A stretch of DNA of 64,000 nt from Glandiceps talaboti (GCF_964340395.1 NC_135555.1:9000931-9064930); one strand, 5' to 3'; shown: positions 1 through 13,966, counted from the stretch's first letter. The notes: generated from the letters alone by a model not told the origin. A program made the numbers and translations.

Positions 1-2488
1 CTATTAGTACATAAACTATTGACTATGTGGTGTCAATAATTACTTCATTAGCTACCTACCTTATATACATATCACTTATATCAATCATTATACCCAGTAA
101 CTATCTTTACACATTTACAATATTGGGTAAACCTTGTTCTTTTCCAATATAGTAGACAGATTACTAGTTTATGACTAATAAATGTTAATAACTATCACTA
201 CAGTTTTTCCTAAAGGCAAGGTTCAAGTTGCATTTCTGATAGAAAGATAAAACTGGCTGTTCTATTTAAGTTCAATCTGCAAACAGGAAACCACTGATAT
301 ATTGTTAATTATATCATACACATGTACATTTCATTTTGTTTACTTTCCAATTTTTTGTAACAAGTTCATGCTAGCCTGTCAGCTGGTTGTGTAGTAAATT
401 TGCCCTAGCTGAATGCCCTTGTATATGGACCTAATGTTATGATAATTGACAGATAAGTATTACATAATCTGAGCTAAGAAAGTGAAAAATGGTGGTTTTC
501 CCATGCCTGTGGTAGGCATAATAAAGGCACCCAAAACACTTGTGTATTTTCGAGTACTCCCTCGATTAGGCAAAATAAAAAAAAAAATGTTTGTTTCCGA
601 TAACAAGATTTCAGAAAATAGGGTATGTAGGTCAGAATTTTATTTTATTTTATTTTAAATTTTTAAAAATTACTTCAACCCCAAGATAAGACACTCATTG
701 GTTACAATACTTTCTTGAGAGTTTGACTAGGTGTAAAAGAACTAAATAAAGACAATTATAATTTAAGTAGGTGAACACGTTATGCAGACTGTACTGTTAT
801 AGTCTAAAAAGACCTGGTTTCTCTCTGGAATATGTTTTTTTTTTAAGTGACCACAAAATGTAAACAGACCACAGGCAAAGGCATGAAGGTGTACACAGAA
901 ATAGAAGTAAATTGTTACCATTTTACCTTTTTGTATGCAACAAAATGTTTAGGGTTGAGGGCTTAAACTAGTCTAGGGTTGGTCACAGTGTCAGGTTATC
1001 GGAATCACGCTATTTTTTTATTTGGCCTGAAATGAAAATCACATTTAATTGAAATCACTGCAATTATGTCACAACAGTATGAAATCACTCTGCTTCCTGG
1101 AGAGGCAATCATTATAGTTTGTATAAAAATAACTACTGCTCCTTCAGGATGACTAGCCTACCTTCCAAGCAAACAACCAGTAACCAAGGGACTTCTCAAG
1201 CCTGCAGTCTTGTGAGAGAGAAATCTCCATGGAGAAAACACTAAGTACTGTACATTCAATTGTGTAAGTTTAAATACTGGAATAATAGTTCTGAAATTCA
1301 AATTATTTTCACATATCAGGATATATGTTTACCCAATACATGCCTATTTTGTGGTTGGCAAATTGTGCAGTTTAACTAAATACCTATAATTAAGTCAGCT
1401 GATCAATAATTTTCATGCCTACAAAAAAGTATATACGTTCCACAGAGGGATGATGAAATCTGTCACCTGGGACTCAGTAATGATCAGTTAATGGTAAACC
1501 TGTACAAGTTCAATCCACTCTAAGTTACTAAGCTAATGGCCTATGACTTTGAAATTAAAAGTCCTTTTTAACCATTAAGCCAGGAAACCAAGTCTGCATA
1601 TCAATTTACAGCCAAGCAGCTCACCAATCATATACATGTATTGAATTTTTTTGCTAATATTCATAACTCTTTTTCTAGACAATAATTGTTTCACGCCTAC
1701 TTTAATACTCTCACAACATTGCAAATTTTTGGTACATATTCCTTTTCCTCTCAAAACAATAAATCTCTTAATCACAAAAACTTGAATGTGTTATTATAAA
1801 TGTTATGCATGTGCTCAGCCTCTGTAAACTTTTGATATGTTGAAAAGCTTTAATATCCATAATAATGACAATTTCATTTACTTCGTAAACTATGAAGACA
1901 TGAAGGTAAAACTATTGAATTGTTTTGTGAAGCACAGACTATTCTCTTCTTTATATGACTGTCAACTACATAAATACACCATCTTTAATATTCTCACTGC
2001 GATAACAGCAATGTTATGGAAGACATAGCTATGATTACTTCTGTGATCTTGACAGACTTTTTATTGTGTTTTTTTATCAGTGTCATATAAATTAAACAGA
2101 TATTGAGCTAAAAGAAGACTATTTATGGTGTTTCATATCAATGTCACTGCAAGTTAAACACATACACAGATTAATGGCAACTTTTTTGTGTTTTAAATCA
2201 GTGTCTCCAACACTTAATAATAATATATGAATAAGGATATCAATGATATATTCATACAAGTTATTAAACTTGATCATTCTGTTTGTTTTTATAATCTTTC
2301 TCAATGGAAAAGATAGTTATATCAAAAATAAAACATGGGAGGGCAAGGACCATTTCAATCTCCATTATTTATTTTTGGATTTATAACTCCTGTATTGTAC
2401 TTTAAAATGTCAACATAGTCTATTGTTTTTAAGTAAACATAATCATATATAAATAAATAAATAAATAAATAAATAAAACATCAGACAA

Positions 2489-2526
<38 letters not shown>

Positions 2527-2837
2527 TGAAATAACACTAAAATTCTCTTAACTAAATTTTCCACCACTACTTTTTAAATGTCTGGGAATGTTTGATTACA
2601 ACAGAGTAGAGTATACTATATAGTATAGGTTAGATTATTATGATTTCTTCTTTTTTGTCCTGTATACCTTATAGATAGGTATCTCCACGTCTGGGGGCTT
2701 ATGAAAAGTTCTTACAGGATTTATTCACCGTTTTGTGTATAGCCGCCTAGATCATCTGGAAATGTTTCTAGTTATATTGAAATATAGTTTATTCACTTAA
2801 AATTAATTTAACTAAATCCCTTTGTACATTATTCATT

Positions 2838-2962
2838 GATATTTTTCTTCATTCAGCTCAGGAAAATATGAGTGACCTAAGGGGCCTTGTCACTATGAGT
2901 CGCTAGAGTAGTGACAAACCCTTAAGTCATGGATATATTCTGGCTGAATGAAGAAAAATATT
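2838..2962. repeat. Foldback (hairpin) element, family A copy 1
   Basis: The outer arms GATATTTTTCTTCATTCAGC and GCTGAATGAAGAAAAATATT are inverted copies about 105 bp apart. Inside them, AAGGGGCCTTGTCACTA and TAGTGACAAACCCTTAA are also inverted copies, so the whole 125 bp can fold on itself. Related sequence recurs near 33770-33840, 48575-48690 and 49196-49285, which marks it as a dispersed non-autonomous element. Confidence 0.65.
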
Positions 2963-4374
2963 TTGGTCATGATATAATTATAAATCATAATTTATGAAAA
3001 ATCTGGAAAAATAATAGCGATTTGGAAAACTTGCATTTGAGAACCACAGAACCAGTGATATAAATACGGATTGTCACTATATAGAACAACCAGGATATAT
3101 AATCCATATTTTCTGTTCAAAGACAGTACCTTGGCTTGTGCATGGTATAATAGATCACATTTTATATGAGTAAAAAATTTTCATGAGATGTGAATTTGAA
3201 AATCATCTATCAGGAAATCTTACCTTGGACTACTTGGTGTCCTAACTTTACATGTACTTCAGTCAACTATTCTGTCATTGGACTGTGGTAGTATCACACA
3301 AAGACATACACACACGAGACAAACTGGAACAGACACTGGTGGTATGACAACATGCCTTATTCTGTTTCATGCACACAGGAGGAAAAACAAAATCACATAT
3401 TATCAAGAAATTAACACAAATAAAACTGAGCATAACAAATATGGATTGGGGAAAACACTGGCTAAAAATACACAAAAGATATAATGAAAGCAAACAAAAC
3501 AAGACATAGGTTTAACATATTGATTTAATTCTAATGGGAAATGCACTTCAAAAACAGTTCAAACTTTTCCTGTTACTTTGTTCAAGAAAATTCCAAGCCA
3601 TTAAAATCAAGACGTGACAAAAATCTGGGGTCACCATACTAATTTTTTAAGCAGAGGTCAAAATGTTTCAAAATTAAGCCATTTTAGAATCCAATATGGC
3701 TGCCAAATACTATGTGAAAATAAAATATTGTAAATTTCCTTTGATGGTGAACCCAAAATTTCTTTATTATTTCAAAGGGACCAAAAGCAACCTTCAAAAT
3801 AGCAAAGTTTGCTACGATCACATTTTCGTATTTAAACTATGCACTTTCAAAACTGGTCAATGCATGACTTTACTTTACGTACATCTTTGGTATGAGTCTG
3901 ATATGCACAGGTATTGTAATTTGTATTTAATTATTCAGTCATGAAAATGTTGATGATCGATGTGTAGCAGCTGAAAGCTTACTCCAACTTTTGTCATGCT
4001 CACACTTGGAAGTGCCAAATCCCAAAATGTGCCGAATGTAAATAACAAACAAATGTTATCATATTCAGACAAGTTTTAATAACATTTTAAAACTAAATTT
4101 GATATTACACCGTGAGGCCATTTCTGATAAATTTGACTGAGAAACCACTGTATAGTCTGAAACCTTATCTTAGGTATTCTGTGTACTTATAATAATTTTT
4201 TTTTATTATTTAGTGGCACTGACACTTTTAAATTATATAAATTAGCATTTGATTTCAGAAATTTAAGTTTTATATATATCCTGGTGTATATAATGTTTGT
4301 TCTCCTATTGTCTTGAATTACAGTATTTCAAGAAAGATGAGGTAATCAGCTTGGTATAATAATTACGTTCTCAC

Positions 4375-4425
4375 AAACCAGAGCTGTTATTTCTTCCAAG
4401 ACACTGTGAAATAAAGCTCTGGTTT
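4375..4425. repeat. Short near-perfect inverted repeat
   Basis: AAACCAGAGCTGTTATTTC at 4375-4393 pairs with GAAATAAAGCTCTGGTTT at 4408-4425, leaving one bulged base and a 14-nt loop. The stem is shorter than a typical animal microRNA precursor, so I only record the structure. Confidence 0.6.
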
Positions 4426-5210
4426 CCTAGGGATATAAAAGCATTATTTGAGCTTAGTAATAAATATTAATGAGTAATGATGTCATGATGATCCATACTT
4501 CTATAGTCAAGCATGTTCACTGTAAGTGTGTATTTAACGCTGATCGACAACAAGAACTCTAAGTCAGCTTTGTGGTGTACTATCATACCAAGGCATTGTA
4601 TATCACATGGTATGCATGAGGCAATCCGATTGGTTGTAGTATTGATATACAAAATGACAAAATTAGCTATGCGCGGATAACCAATTTGTATGTGAATGGA
4701 ACACAGCCACTTGGTGGTGTCTTAGATGGTGCTGTAAAAGAGGCTGTGGTTTATGATGATGAATAATCAATGAAGTTGGCTTAGCCTGAAGAGGCACACT
4801 GGTATAAACTTTGTAACATAGATTGTAGAAGTGTTGTCAAAATGTCTAGTTAAGTATTGTTTTACAAATCTACCTTTTCATGACCTTAGATGACCTAATC
4901 AAATGTCAGAATCAGTACTGCCTGGGCTATGAAGCATCTAAAGCAGCTACCGTAATAATATTTTTTCTCAAACGTAAGGGCAGTAAAAAAAGGAATAGCT
5001 CTTTAGAACATAACCCTAGATGCATATTGTCGTCAATGGAAATGAACTCCCTCCCCAGCACCTGTATAGTCATATATATATTTATATATATTTATATATG
5101 TATATCTATATAACCTGGATTGTTAAGCTAGAACATCCAGACAGGAATGAGTATTACAGAAAAAAAAGTTTTGTAACTTTTCCATAGAATGGCATGAACA
5201 CGTCATTATG

Positions 5211-5397
<187 letters not shown>

Positions 5398-5649
5398 TGT
5401 GTGAGTATGCTGGGGTGATTTGGGTTTTTGAACTGTCTTGTTTAACATCACACAGGTGAAGATTTGCATGTATTTATGTGATAATGCAGCATACCTTAGG
5501 GAGTCTCAAATTGTTGCAACAGCTCAAGAAATACAATTTAGTTGGTCTAGATTAAAGTTCCCTCCCCAAACAAAGTTTCCCCCAAAGTGATCACTGATAA
5601 CTGAGATCCCCATAGTGGGTTTAAATCAGTTTTCTTGTCACAAACCACA

Positions 5650-6900
5650 TTGAAACATTAGACATACACGTATGTATACATCTGAGTTGTATATTAGACA
5701 TTTAAGTAGACAGAAGAGGACATTTAAACATACAGTATTACCATCAGTACATCACAATAGACATTCATACATGTGTGCATTGCAGTGACATCATTAGAGT
5801 AGACAATTTTACATATATACACAATTTGTGGCATATCAGAATAGACATTTACAGATACAGTATATACATTAGTATTTATAGTAGCATATCACAGGAGACA
5901 TTTATATGTCTATCAATCATATTGGAATATTACAGTACACAGTCATTTATACATATATACAGCATTATATAGCCTATCACAGTTGATATTTATAAATCTA
6001 TCAATGTAGTGATATATTACAGTAGCCTAGGTATTTACACATATACATGTATATATACCACTATGGCATATCAGAGTAAAAATATACACATATAGTATGG
6101 ATATTACAGTGGTAGATATTTATGTATCTATCAATGTAGTGATATATTACAGTAGGTCTTTACACACATATATACCATTATGGCATATCAGAGTAGACAT
6201 TTACACATAGTATAGATATTAATGTGGTAGATATTTATTTATCTATCAATGTAGTGATATATTACAGTAAGTATTTATACACATATACAGCACTATGGCA
6301 TATCAGAGTATGTACATCTACACATAGTATAGATATTATTGCGGTAGATATTTATACACCTACCAATGTTTAATATATATTACACTGTTTACAGTTGGTA
6401 TTTATACACATATACAGCACTATGGCATATCAGAGTATACATGTACATCTACACATAGTATAGATATTATAGCGGTAGATATTTATACACCTACCAATGT
6501 TTAATATATATTACACTGTTTACAGTAGGTATTTATACACATATACAGCACTATGGCATATCAGAGACTCTGAGTATACATGTACATCTACACATAGTAT
6601 AGATATTATAGCGTTAGATATTTATACATCTACCAATGTGGTGATAATATATATTACAGTAGGTATTTATACACATATACAGCACTACATGGCATATCAG
6701 CATACACATCTACACATACAGTATACACATAGTTATATCGCAGACATTTTTATCTATAAGTCGTAATGGTATATTACAGTAGACATTTTCACATAATATA
6801 TATACCAATGTGGCATATGACATTTATACATATATATGAACCACTGTGGCATATCTGTATGGTAGACATTTACACTGTAAACATATAAACATCACAGTGG
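5650..6900. repeat. Degenerate satellite, period about 116-137 bp
   Basis: The landmark GGCATATCAGAG recurs at about 6065, 6181, 6298, 6424, 6553 and 6691. Between landmarks each unit carries CAATGTAGTGATATATTACAG-like and TATTTATACACATATACAGC-like blocks. More diverged units extend left to about 5650 and right to about 6900. The central units (6290-6690) are the most alike, consistent with recent local expansion. No coding potential is seen. Confidence 0.75.
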
Positions 6901-7731
6901 AATATTACAATAGACATTTTCCACATCAAATACAGTTTGAACTTCCTTATTTCTTATTAAAAAATAGAAATGGCAGTGGCACATATGACTTGGATTGAGG
7001 TTCTTAGCTTCTGCCCCAAAATTATCATAAATATGATAAAACAAACATCAAATTAGATTTTTAAAAAATGAATGCCAATAATAAATATAGTAATACATTA
7101 AAATCCATATTTGTATTATATACTGCTGCTATCTTTTATATCATCATTAAATTGCTGTAAAATATGCAGCAATGTTAATTGGTAGGAGTCAGTTATGGAT
7201 TAAAATGTTTACATTTCATTTTTTATTCGTCTACACAGACAGCTTATCTGTACTATGGATCTATTCCTCTATCTATACTATTGATCAAGTCTCCTATCTC
7301 TATGGATCAGCTTCTACTATCTATCTATGAATCTAACTTCAAATCCCTAATTGATGCTGTTTCTTTGATATAGGACACAACTCATGTTTCAAAACGAATA
7401 CATTAGTATAATTTCATGTATTTTTTTTCAACTCTTCATGTAATTTAAATAGCCCTTGCCATTACAAAAAAATGTGTATTAAAGCCTATAGAGTTTAACA
7501 TCTGAGCAATCACAACATAAATCAAACAAAAGTATGAGAATATAATATTCATGTCATTTTGTAATTCTTTGTTAATTAGCTCTTAACCCCAAATAAAATG
7601 ACACATACACCTAGTATTTAGTAATACTGTATCATTCATATCTGTTTTTCACATGTAACACTTTACTTGTACTGTGATACAGCCATTCCTCTGACAGCAT
7701 AAAACTGTTGGGGGGGGGGGGGCCTAAGGCC

Positions 7732-8132
7732 TAAGGCCTAAAAAATGTGTTTGGTTCCGGTTACCCAACCCCACCTAGTTTTTCACTGCCAACCCAAAAC
7801 TTTTTTGTACGTATTAAAGAAACGAGAAAAAATAAAATGAAATCGCGGAAATTATGAAGTCTTGGGAGAAATAGTGGATGCAGAAACTGACATCAACTTA
7901 AAAAGACCATACAAAACTGTTCTTCCAATCTGTAATCACTGTACATCTGATGGGAAGAAACCAATAACACAGAGACCATATGGAAAACAACAGAAAACAT
8001 AACTACCTGAACTAGACACTCACATATGAAAAAAAAATATTTTTAAAACTTTTCTTTTTTTAAATTTACCTACCCCACCTATTCTAAAATTGAGCGTAAT
8101 CAGAACCAAAAAGTTATTTTTTTAGGCCTAAA
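7732..8132. mobile_element. MITE-like element with TAGGCCTAAAAAA inverted termini
   Basis: The left end reads TAAGGCCTAAAAAATG followed by TTTGGTTCCGGTTAC. The right end, read on the other strand, is TTTAGGCCTAAAAAAATAAC followed by TTTTTGGTTCTGATTACG. The ends are therefore about 35-bp imperfect terminal inverted repeats of a roughly 400-bp element with no transposase frame. CCCCACCTA is also mirrored inside both ends. A G(n) run at about 7710-7722 abuts the left end. Confidence 0.6.
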
Positions 8133-11100
8133 GATAATAACTTTATCAAATGTATTCTCCCTACATTATTGCAATAATTATTTTTCCCACCTGTATGCAA
8201 GATTTGCAATATCAAATGCTGAATGAATTAATATCCATTAAGACTATCAGCCTTAACAGAAAAGATAATAGTGAATGATTGTAAGTGACTAGAAATTTCA
8301 ATTAAGATGATACAAAGAAATCTGCCTTCACTTTTAAATTATACATATCCTGTAATCTAGTAATACTGAATTTACAAGAGAAAAAAATTATCCTAAAATA
8401 CTTGAAGTTGAAGTAGCTAAATGGTATGTGACTGTATTCCATTCCATCTTGAAAACCAAATTCATTAAGTATTGGCAGACTAACTGTTGTTCCACACAAA
8501 AAAATGTATTGGAATAACCAAACTAACCCCCCCCCCCCCTCAAAAAAAGAAGAGTTTTGTAAGTTGACAGGGCTACAGAGCTAAAGGAATTCCAATTTTT
8601 TTCAAATGACTTAAGAATGCCCTCTAGTCAAAATGAAAATCCCCATTTGAAACTGCAGGGAAAAAAGTCATTTACCTCTAGAGGTTAGAGTACTGCAGAA
8701 GCACTACATTCCCACTCTGGCCTTAAACTCACTCCTTAAACTTGAAAACAAGGAAGTGGTCATCTGGCTTAAACTTGAGCCTTTATCTGAAACAATCCTA
8801 GAGAAATCCAGTGTTGCAAAAGAATGGACACTAACTTTTAAAATTGTTTCAACAAATTGAAATAATTTCTTTTCTAAATTGACATTAATGGGTAACCGGA
8901 GTAACAGAATCAATTGCATTGCTGTTAAAGAAATTCCTGTAATACTTGAATAATTACAAAAAATGTCCAAAAAAAATACAAACTGGGATCGTAAAAGAAA
9001 GTCATATTTTCAGAGCAAAGTTTTGATGCAATTGTGATCTATTCTTTCCAGATTTGAAAAGAAATGTTGTTCAAAGTAAATTTTAGTACTCCACAATCTT
9101 TAGTTTAGAAGTATCTTTCTTATAGTTTTGTAGAAATTAAGATGTAGCATACATCAAAGGAAATATATCTTGACCCGTTTCAACAGTATATCTCCTGTTC
9201 TAAGTTATACTTGTCAGACCAGACAGAAACATCTTTGGTAATTTCTCCTTACCAGTCAAAGTATAGGAATACTTCTATTACTTGTCATCACAATTGACAC
9301 ATTGTATAATCTTGGAAAGGTTCCTAAATAGTACTAGTAGTGCTTACACTGTTGTACTTAAGATATAAATAAAGTCCATGTTTATGGGAAATTAAAGTCA
9401 CAGTTTGATAGTGTTAATTCTTTTTCTAGGTTTATAAGAATTAATAGCAACAATCATAAATGAAGTACTGTTAATTTGATTGGCGCAAACAGCGACAGTT
9501 GTGGCAAGCATCACATTTGATTTCAAAAGTAGAGAAACTATCAACAACCAAGGCAAGTAATGATTAAGGCTCAAGTGACAACAAATCTAGCCAAAAAAAC
9601 TTAAATTAATATTGTAAAGGCATTAAAAATTAGTATCATTGTATAATGTAATGTAATACTACTGTGTACAAGGTGCCTTATTTCTTACTTTGTAATTGTT
9701 CAGACTGGACAAAGTATAAGGAATAAAACTGATAGTAAATACAATACATTTTTGTATAAACTATGACAACATTGAAACTTGGAGCAGAAAAAGATTAAGA
9801 ATTACAAAAATAAACCATAAGTTTATCAATGTTTCATTTTTTTAAACACAAAAACTTCACCTTACATCAGAAATGTTCACAATTTTGAGTTATCTTTACA
9901 GTAAGATTATTTTTGAATTAACAATACCATACACAAGGTAGCATGTACAACACTGAAACAACTTGACATTAATAATGACCACTGAACTAAATATGAAAAC
10001 TCATTGATAAACACAGAAATCTTTTTTTAATAAAACAGGGTTTTCACCATTATATTCTTGTATAAACCAAGGGATTTCAAACAGAAAGGTGAGATTTTTA
10101 AGGCAAAAAACAAAACAAAATTCGTCATGATCATCAAAATCTAAAATGATATGATAACAATTTATATCTGACTAATCTTGGTTTCAGTGTGCTAACAATG
10201 TGACCGTAAATCTAAAATACCCCTCCCTTTCCCTCTCCAAAAAAAAGACATCAGAGATATCAGAAAGAAACACATCAATGTGACATTTCGGTTTTCAAAG
10301 AAGTCAAAGAAATGATGATACAATGTACTTTGTTTTCCATTTTCCGTCACATTATTCTACACCGTTTGAAAGTTATTTGAAGCATTTAGACACTTTCACT
10401 ACATTATTTTACATGTAAGGCGTCAATGACTTGGAAGAGCTTTGTGCAGATTTATTTTCTCTCTTTTTTTCTCCTTACTTTAACACCATGCACCTCCTTT
10501 CTATACAAATACGAGCAGAGACACTGAGAGAGCGAGATATACTTACCGACAAGTACACTGAAAAAGAATATTCTATTTACAAGATTTTACAACGGGTTTG
10601 GATAATATCACGATTTTTTGCGATGGCGTTTTAACTTTACTTTCATTTGAGTTGTTTCTGGAGTACCAAAAATTACGGCGAGTAGGCGAGGGGGAATTTG
10701 ATCGCATCGTACATACTATCTACGACATTGCGACTTCGAGTGGGTTGCGCTTTTTCTCCATTCTGCGATTTCGTCTGCATCCCGATATCTCTGCGCCCCC
10801 ATCCTTCAAAAGAAACTAGAGATTGGTGCATATATACAGTAACACTATATTTGTTTATTTTAAATGCTCCTTGCATTGTATTGTATTTAGTTTGCCTGTT
10901 GTAAGTCCCTCCTCGAGGCCTCCTAAATCCATACGATAACACTTCGCCTCCTTATCAACAAATGGATCTTTTTGTGTTATCATTTGTGGAAATCTGAGGA
11001 CGCCCTGTGACATGCTATGCATCTCCAATTATCAGTAAACTGACGTTTCTGTTCTTATCTCTTCCTCGGTCCACTGGTCTCTGTATCTATTTTTGGTCGC

Positions 11101-11546
11101 GATCCTTTGTTTCCCCCCCTAATTTCCACTCCACTCTTGATCGAGTGAAAGTGGAGTTGCTCTCGTTTCACATGTTTCAAATCTCATTTTGACTCAGCAG
11201 GAAATCGAGCCCACTTCGCAGACGAGGCTAAAAACTGATACAATTGATTTAAATCACTCTTCAAATCTACGTAATATCAAATGTGACCCCGAAATCCTGT
11301 GCCAAAGAGAAAATCCTTTAAAATCAAAGCTCGCAAAGATTTTAAAAGTTTTTTGAACAAATGTCTTTCCCGCCATACCATGAAAACAGCAGTCGAACTA
11401 CATGTATATTGCGCCGTGATCGCAAGTACATCATTTAAATCGCAACTGATTTTAGCACGATTAAAATAATTTTCTGACTTTAACATTAATCAAAGAGTCT
11501 GTAAAACATTCAGAAACTCAACAATTTGTAAAATAACACCACTTAC

Positions 11547-11586
11547 GTTTGAGCGGTTTTGGATTTAACTGTTTACGTCGTGACAT
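11547..11586 (-). CDS. First coding exon with an N-terminal SNAG/NuRD-recruiting motif (FOG/ZFPM-like)
   Basis: On the minus strand an ATG opens MSRRKQLNPKPLK and, after 13 codons plus one base, meets a perfect donor C|GTAAGT. MSRRKQxxP is the short repressor motif found at the extreme N-terminus of FOG (ZFPM), SALL, BCL11 and ZNF423/521 zinc-finger proteins; it binds RBBP4 and recruits NuRD. The Asn-Pro following Gln plus one residue, and a split codon beginning with C (possibly Arg) after the final Lys, are most like FOG proteins. The remaining exons would lie to the left, outside the window, so the zinc fingers cannot be seen. Thirteen residues are little evidence, but start position, motif and donor agree. 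Alternatives are other SNAG-motif zinc-finger genes. Confidence 0.7.
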
Positions 11587-11720
11587 TGCAGCCCTTCGCC
11601 GGACATCCGTATGTAAGATCTCTCCAACCTGGCAGACGATAACAAAGCTGATGCGCAGTAATGATGCGCAATGTGTGTGGGTGGAGCTCGCCTCGTTCTG
11701 AAAGGTAATGGGAAACTTTT
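11587..11720 (-). promoter_or_regulatory. Putative 5' leader/promoter of the SNAG-exon gene
   Basis: Just upstream of the ATG (rightward) the sequence is CpG-richer than its surroundings and contains two TGCGCA cores about 12 bp apart (11652-11657 and 11665-11670), resembling half-sites for NRF1. No TATA box was seen at a convincing distance. The transcription start is not determinable here. Confidence 0.35.
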
Positions 11721-13070
11721 CGATACTAGTTATCTTGACAAGATAGCAAAAATTAGTTTGTGGAAGTTAAAGTCTTTGTTTTGTGTCGTACCCAAATGAT
11801 AGCGTTTCTGAACGCGAAAGCGTTCAGAAAATAAATTAATACACTGACTTTTGGTTTGACGTTTGCTATAAAAAATAACACCAATGACGTACTGTAGGCT
11901 AAGTATCGACAGCTACAGTTGTTTTTCTGTGGTGTTAAAGTTTAGCATGACGACATCCATTTATGAAGAGGTTTTGACGTCATCAATTAATACTTTTACA
12001 GCCTTAGATTCAAGAAAGCCCCAGAAATTGGTCGTGTAAGATCCATCTAAGCTGGCAATGCACGAATTCGCAATAAAGTTTATGAAAACTGGCGTTTTGA
12101 ACTTACTGCTCGACAAAGTTACAAATCGGAATGAATTACCAAAAAGGGAATATTCAACTATCGCAACAAGCTATCATGCAAAATGACAGCCAATTAAACT
12201 TCCCTTCCAAACTCACTAACACAAAGGAAGCCTGCAGAAACGATTATCACCATACGTGCCCACTGGCCCTATTTAGAGACTGAACACAAATTACCTGAAG
12301 GGAGTTAGCTAGTTGTTGTTTTTGGGGTCACCATTTTTCATACAGGTGTTTGATGGAGGGTTGCTATTGTTCATGCAATGACAATTTTTAACACAGTATT
12401 GCAGGGGGGGGGTCAATGGCTTTTTTGCAAGGTCTTGGGGGAAGGTCTATCTGTTTTCACGCACTTGACCTCTAAAAACCACCGGTCCCCTCTTGTAATT
12501 TATTCCATTTCCTTATCACAACTTGATAGACTTGATCACAGTTGACACTTCATTTGTATTTAAAATAAAACTCTCACATGGTATCGTATTCATGTCGTAT
12601 TTGTACCTTGCAGTGATATATAAAATCACCCCAGGCTGGTTGGCATGTTTATACGCATGTGCAGTTTATGCACGCGGCGATTCTGATACCAACGACAATG
12701 GAGACTGGCATAGGAACATAAAAAAATTATCAATGTCAATGAATGGTTCATCTAGTTTGGGTACATGTAATGCCGCAGACCGCCCAGTTACGGACTGTTC
12801 CCTTTAAACTTCCAATGAACCACAGACAACCGTTCTGACTTCGTGCTGTTAAAACTTTTCTTAAACAAATCATTGCATTTAGAACTCGAGGCAACGGTAT
12901 TTGTGTACACCGAAGACGTTGTATTTTTTTACTAGTAGAAATGCGATGACCGTCACTCCATATGTCAGGTGCAGTCAAAGGGCAGATTTGTGGTTTTCAT
13001 TTATTATATGTTGTTTCAGACCAAATAGTATGTTTTTAGTAGAATATTGCTTCCCTAGGCCTAAAAAGGA
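11721..13070. other. Intergenic, no gene recognised; possible degraded repeat at 12310-12500
   Basis: Open frames at 12523-12978 on both strands show no known motif. The stretch 12325-12500 contains two GGGGTCA blocks each followed by a T-rich run and ends in ACCGGTCCC, similar to the ends and interior of the inverted-repeat element at 28467-30206; it may be a decayed relative. Confidence 0.4.
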
Positions 13071-13074
13071 TCGC

Positions 13075-13309
13075 CATGTCATCGTGATCATTGTTCGATA
13101 TTACCATCCGATCGCTATGTAATCACTTTCCGGTCGGCGCTATGTCATCACTACACTGTATCACTGTGTCATCGCTATACCATTACTGTCGGATCGACAT
13201 GGCATCACTGTCGATCGCTGCGGCATCACTGCCGATCGCTATACTATTTCATCACTAATTCATCACTCTGTGTTCACTGTCGTCGTCGTCCTCGTCCTCG
13301 TCCTCGTCG

Positions 13310-13374
<65 letters not shown>

Positions 13375-13400
13375 TTCATCATCATCATCATCATTATCTT
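13075..13400. repeat. Degenerate GATCGCTATGTCATCACT repeat grading into (TCA)n
   Basis: From 13075 to 13280 imperfect copies of a roughly 20-bp unit containing CGATCGCTATG and TCATCACT are visible. From 13281 to about 13395 this becomes (TCG)n then (TCA)n. The trinucleotide tract could have grown out of the CATCA core of the longer unit. Confidence 0.7.
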
Positions 13401-13808
13401 TTAAGGAAACAGTTATATGTTTAAACACTATTACAATCTAAAACAATTCATGCAAAGGGTAGCAGGGCGAAGGTACACAAATGAAAGTATGGGGTACTCA
13501 ACGGTGCAATGAAATGTTCTGTATAAAGATGTAGAAAGATTTTCTACATTTATAATCATCGGTAATGACAAACTACAGACGGGTTGTGCGATTTACAAAT
13601 TCTCATTATTTTCGTGAAAGAGAGTTTTGCTCGAAAAACGGTGAAATATGATAATGTCTGCAAAATATCAACAGTGAAAGCGATTATAAAAGGTGTATAC
13701 AATACGAGTAGAAAACTAAATCTATAGCTGTGATATGTGTAAACTGTCAGTTGCAATTGGATGGTTAAAAGTCTACTCGGAGTTAACCATTGGTGACCTT
13801 GCACATTG
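13401..13808. other. Intergenic, nothing recognised
   Basis: Unique-looking AT-rich sequence between two (TCA)n tracts. The short minus-strand frame at 13556-13804 has no recognisable domain. Confidence 0.5.
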
Positions 13809-13810
13809 CG

Positions 13811-13878
<68 letters not shown>

Positions 13879-13928
13879 TTTTACAGGAACGTTTATTCCT
13901 GTTTAAACCCTGTTACAATTTAAAAAGG

Positions 13929-13966
<38 letters not shown>

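Noticed and set aside
4375-4425. microRNA precursor
   Set aside because: The stem is about 18 bp with a 14-nt loop and pairing does not extend into the flanks, too short for a standard Drosha/Dicer substrate.
8704-8970. 88-aa minus-strand frame
   Set aside because: No domain or neighbour exon; composition is that of the surrounding AT-rich non-coding DNA.
12523-12978. 94-aa plus and 76-aa minus frames as possible genes or transposon remnants
   Set aside because: No recognisable domain, no convincing splice signals and no repeat partner in the window.
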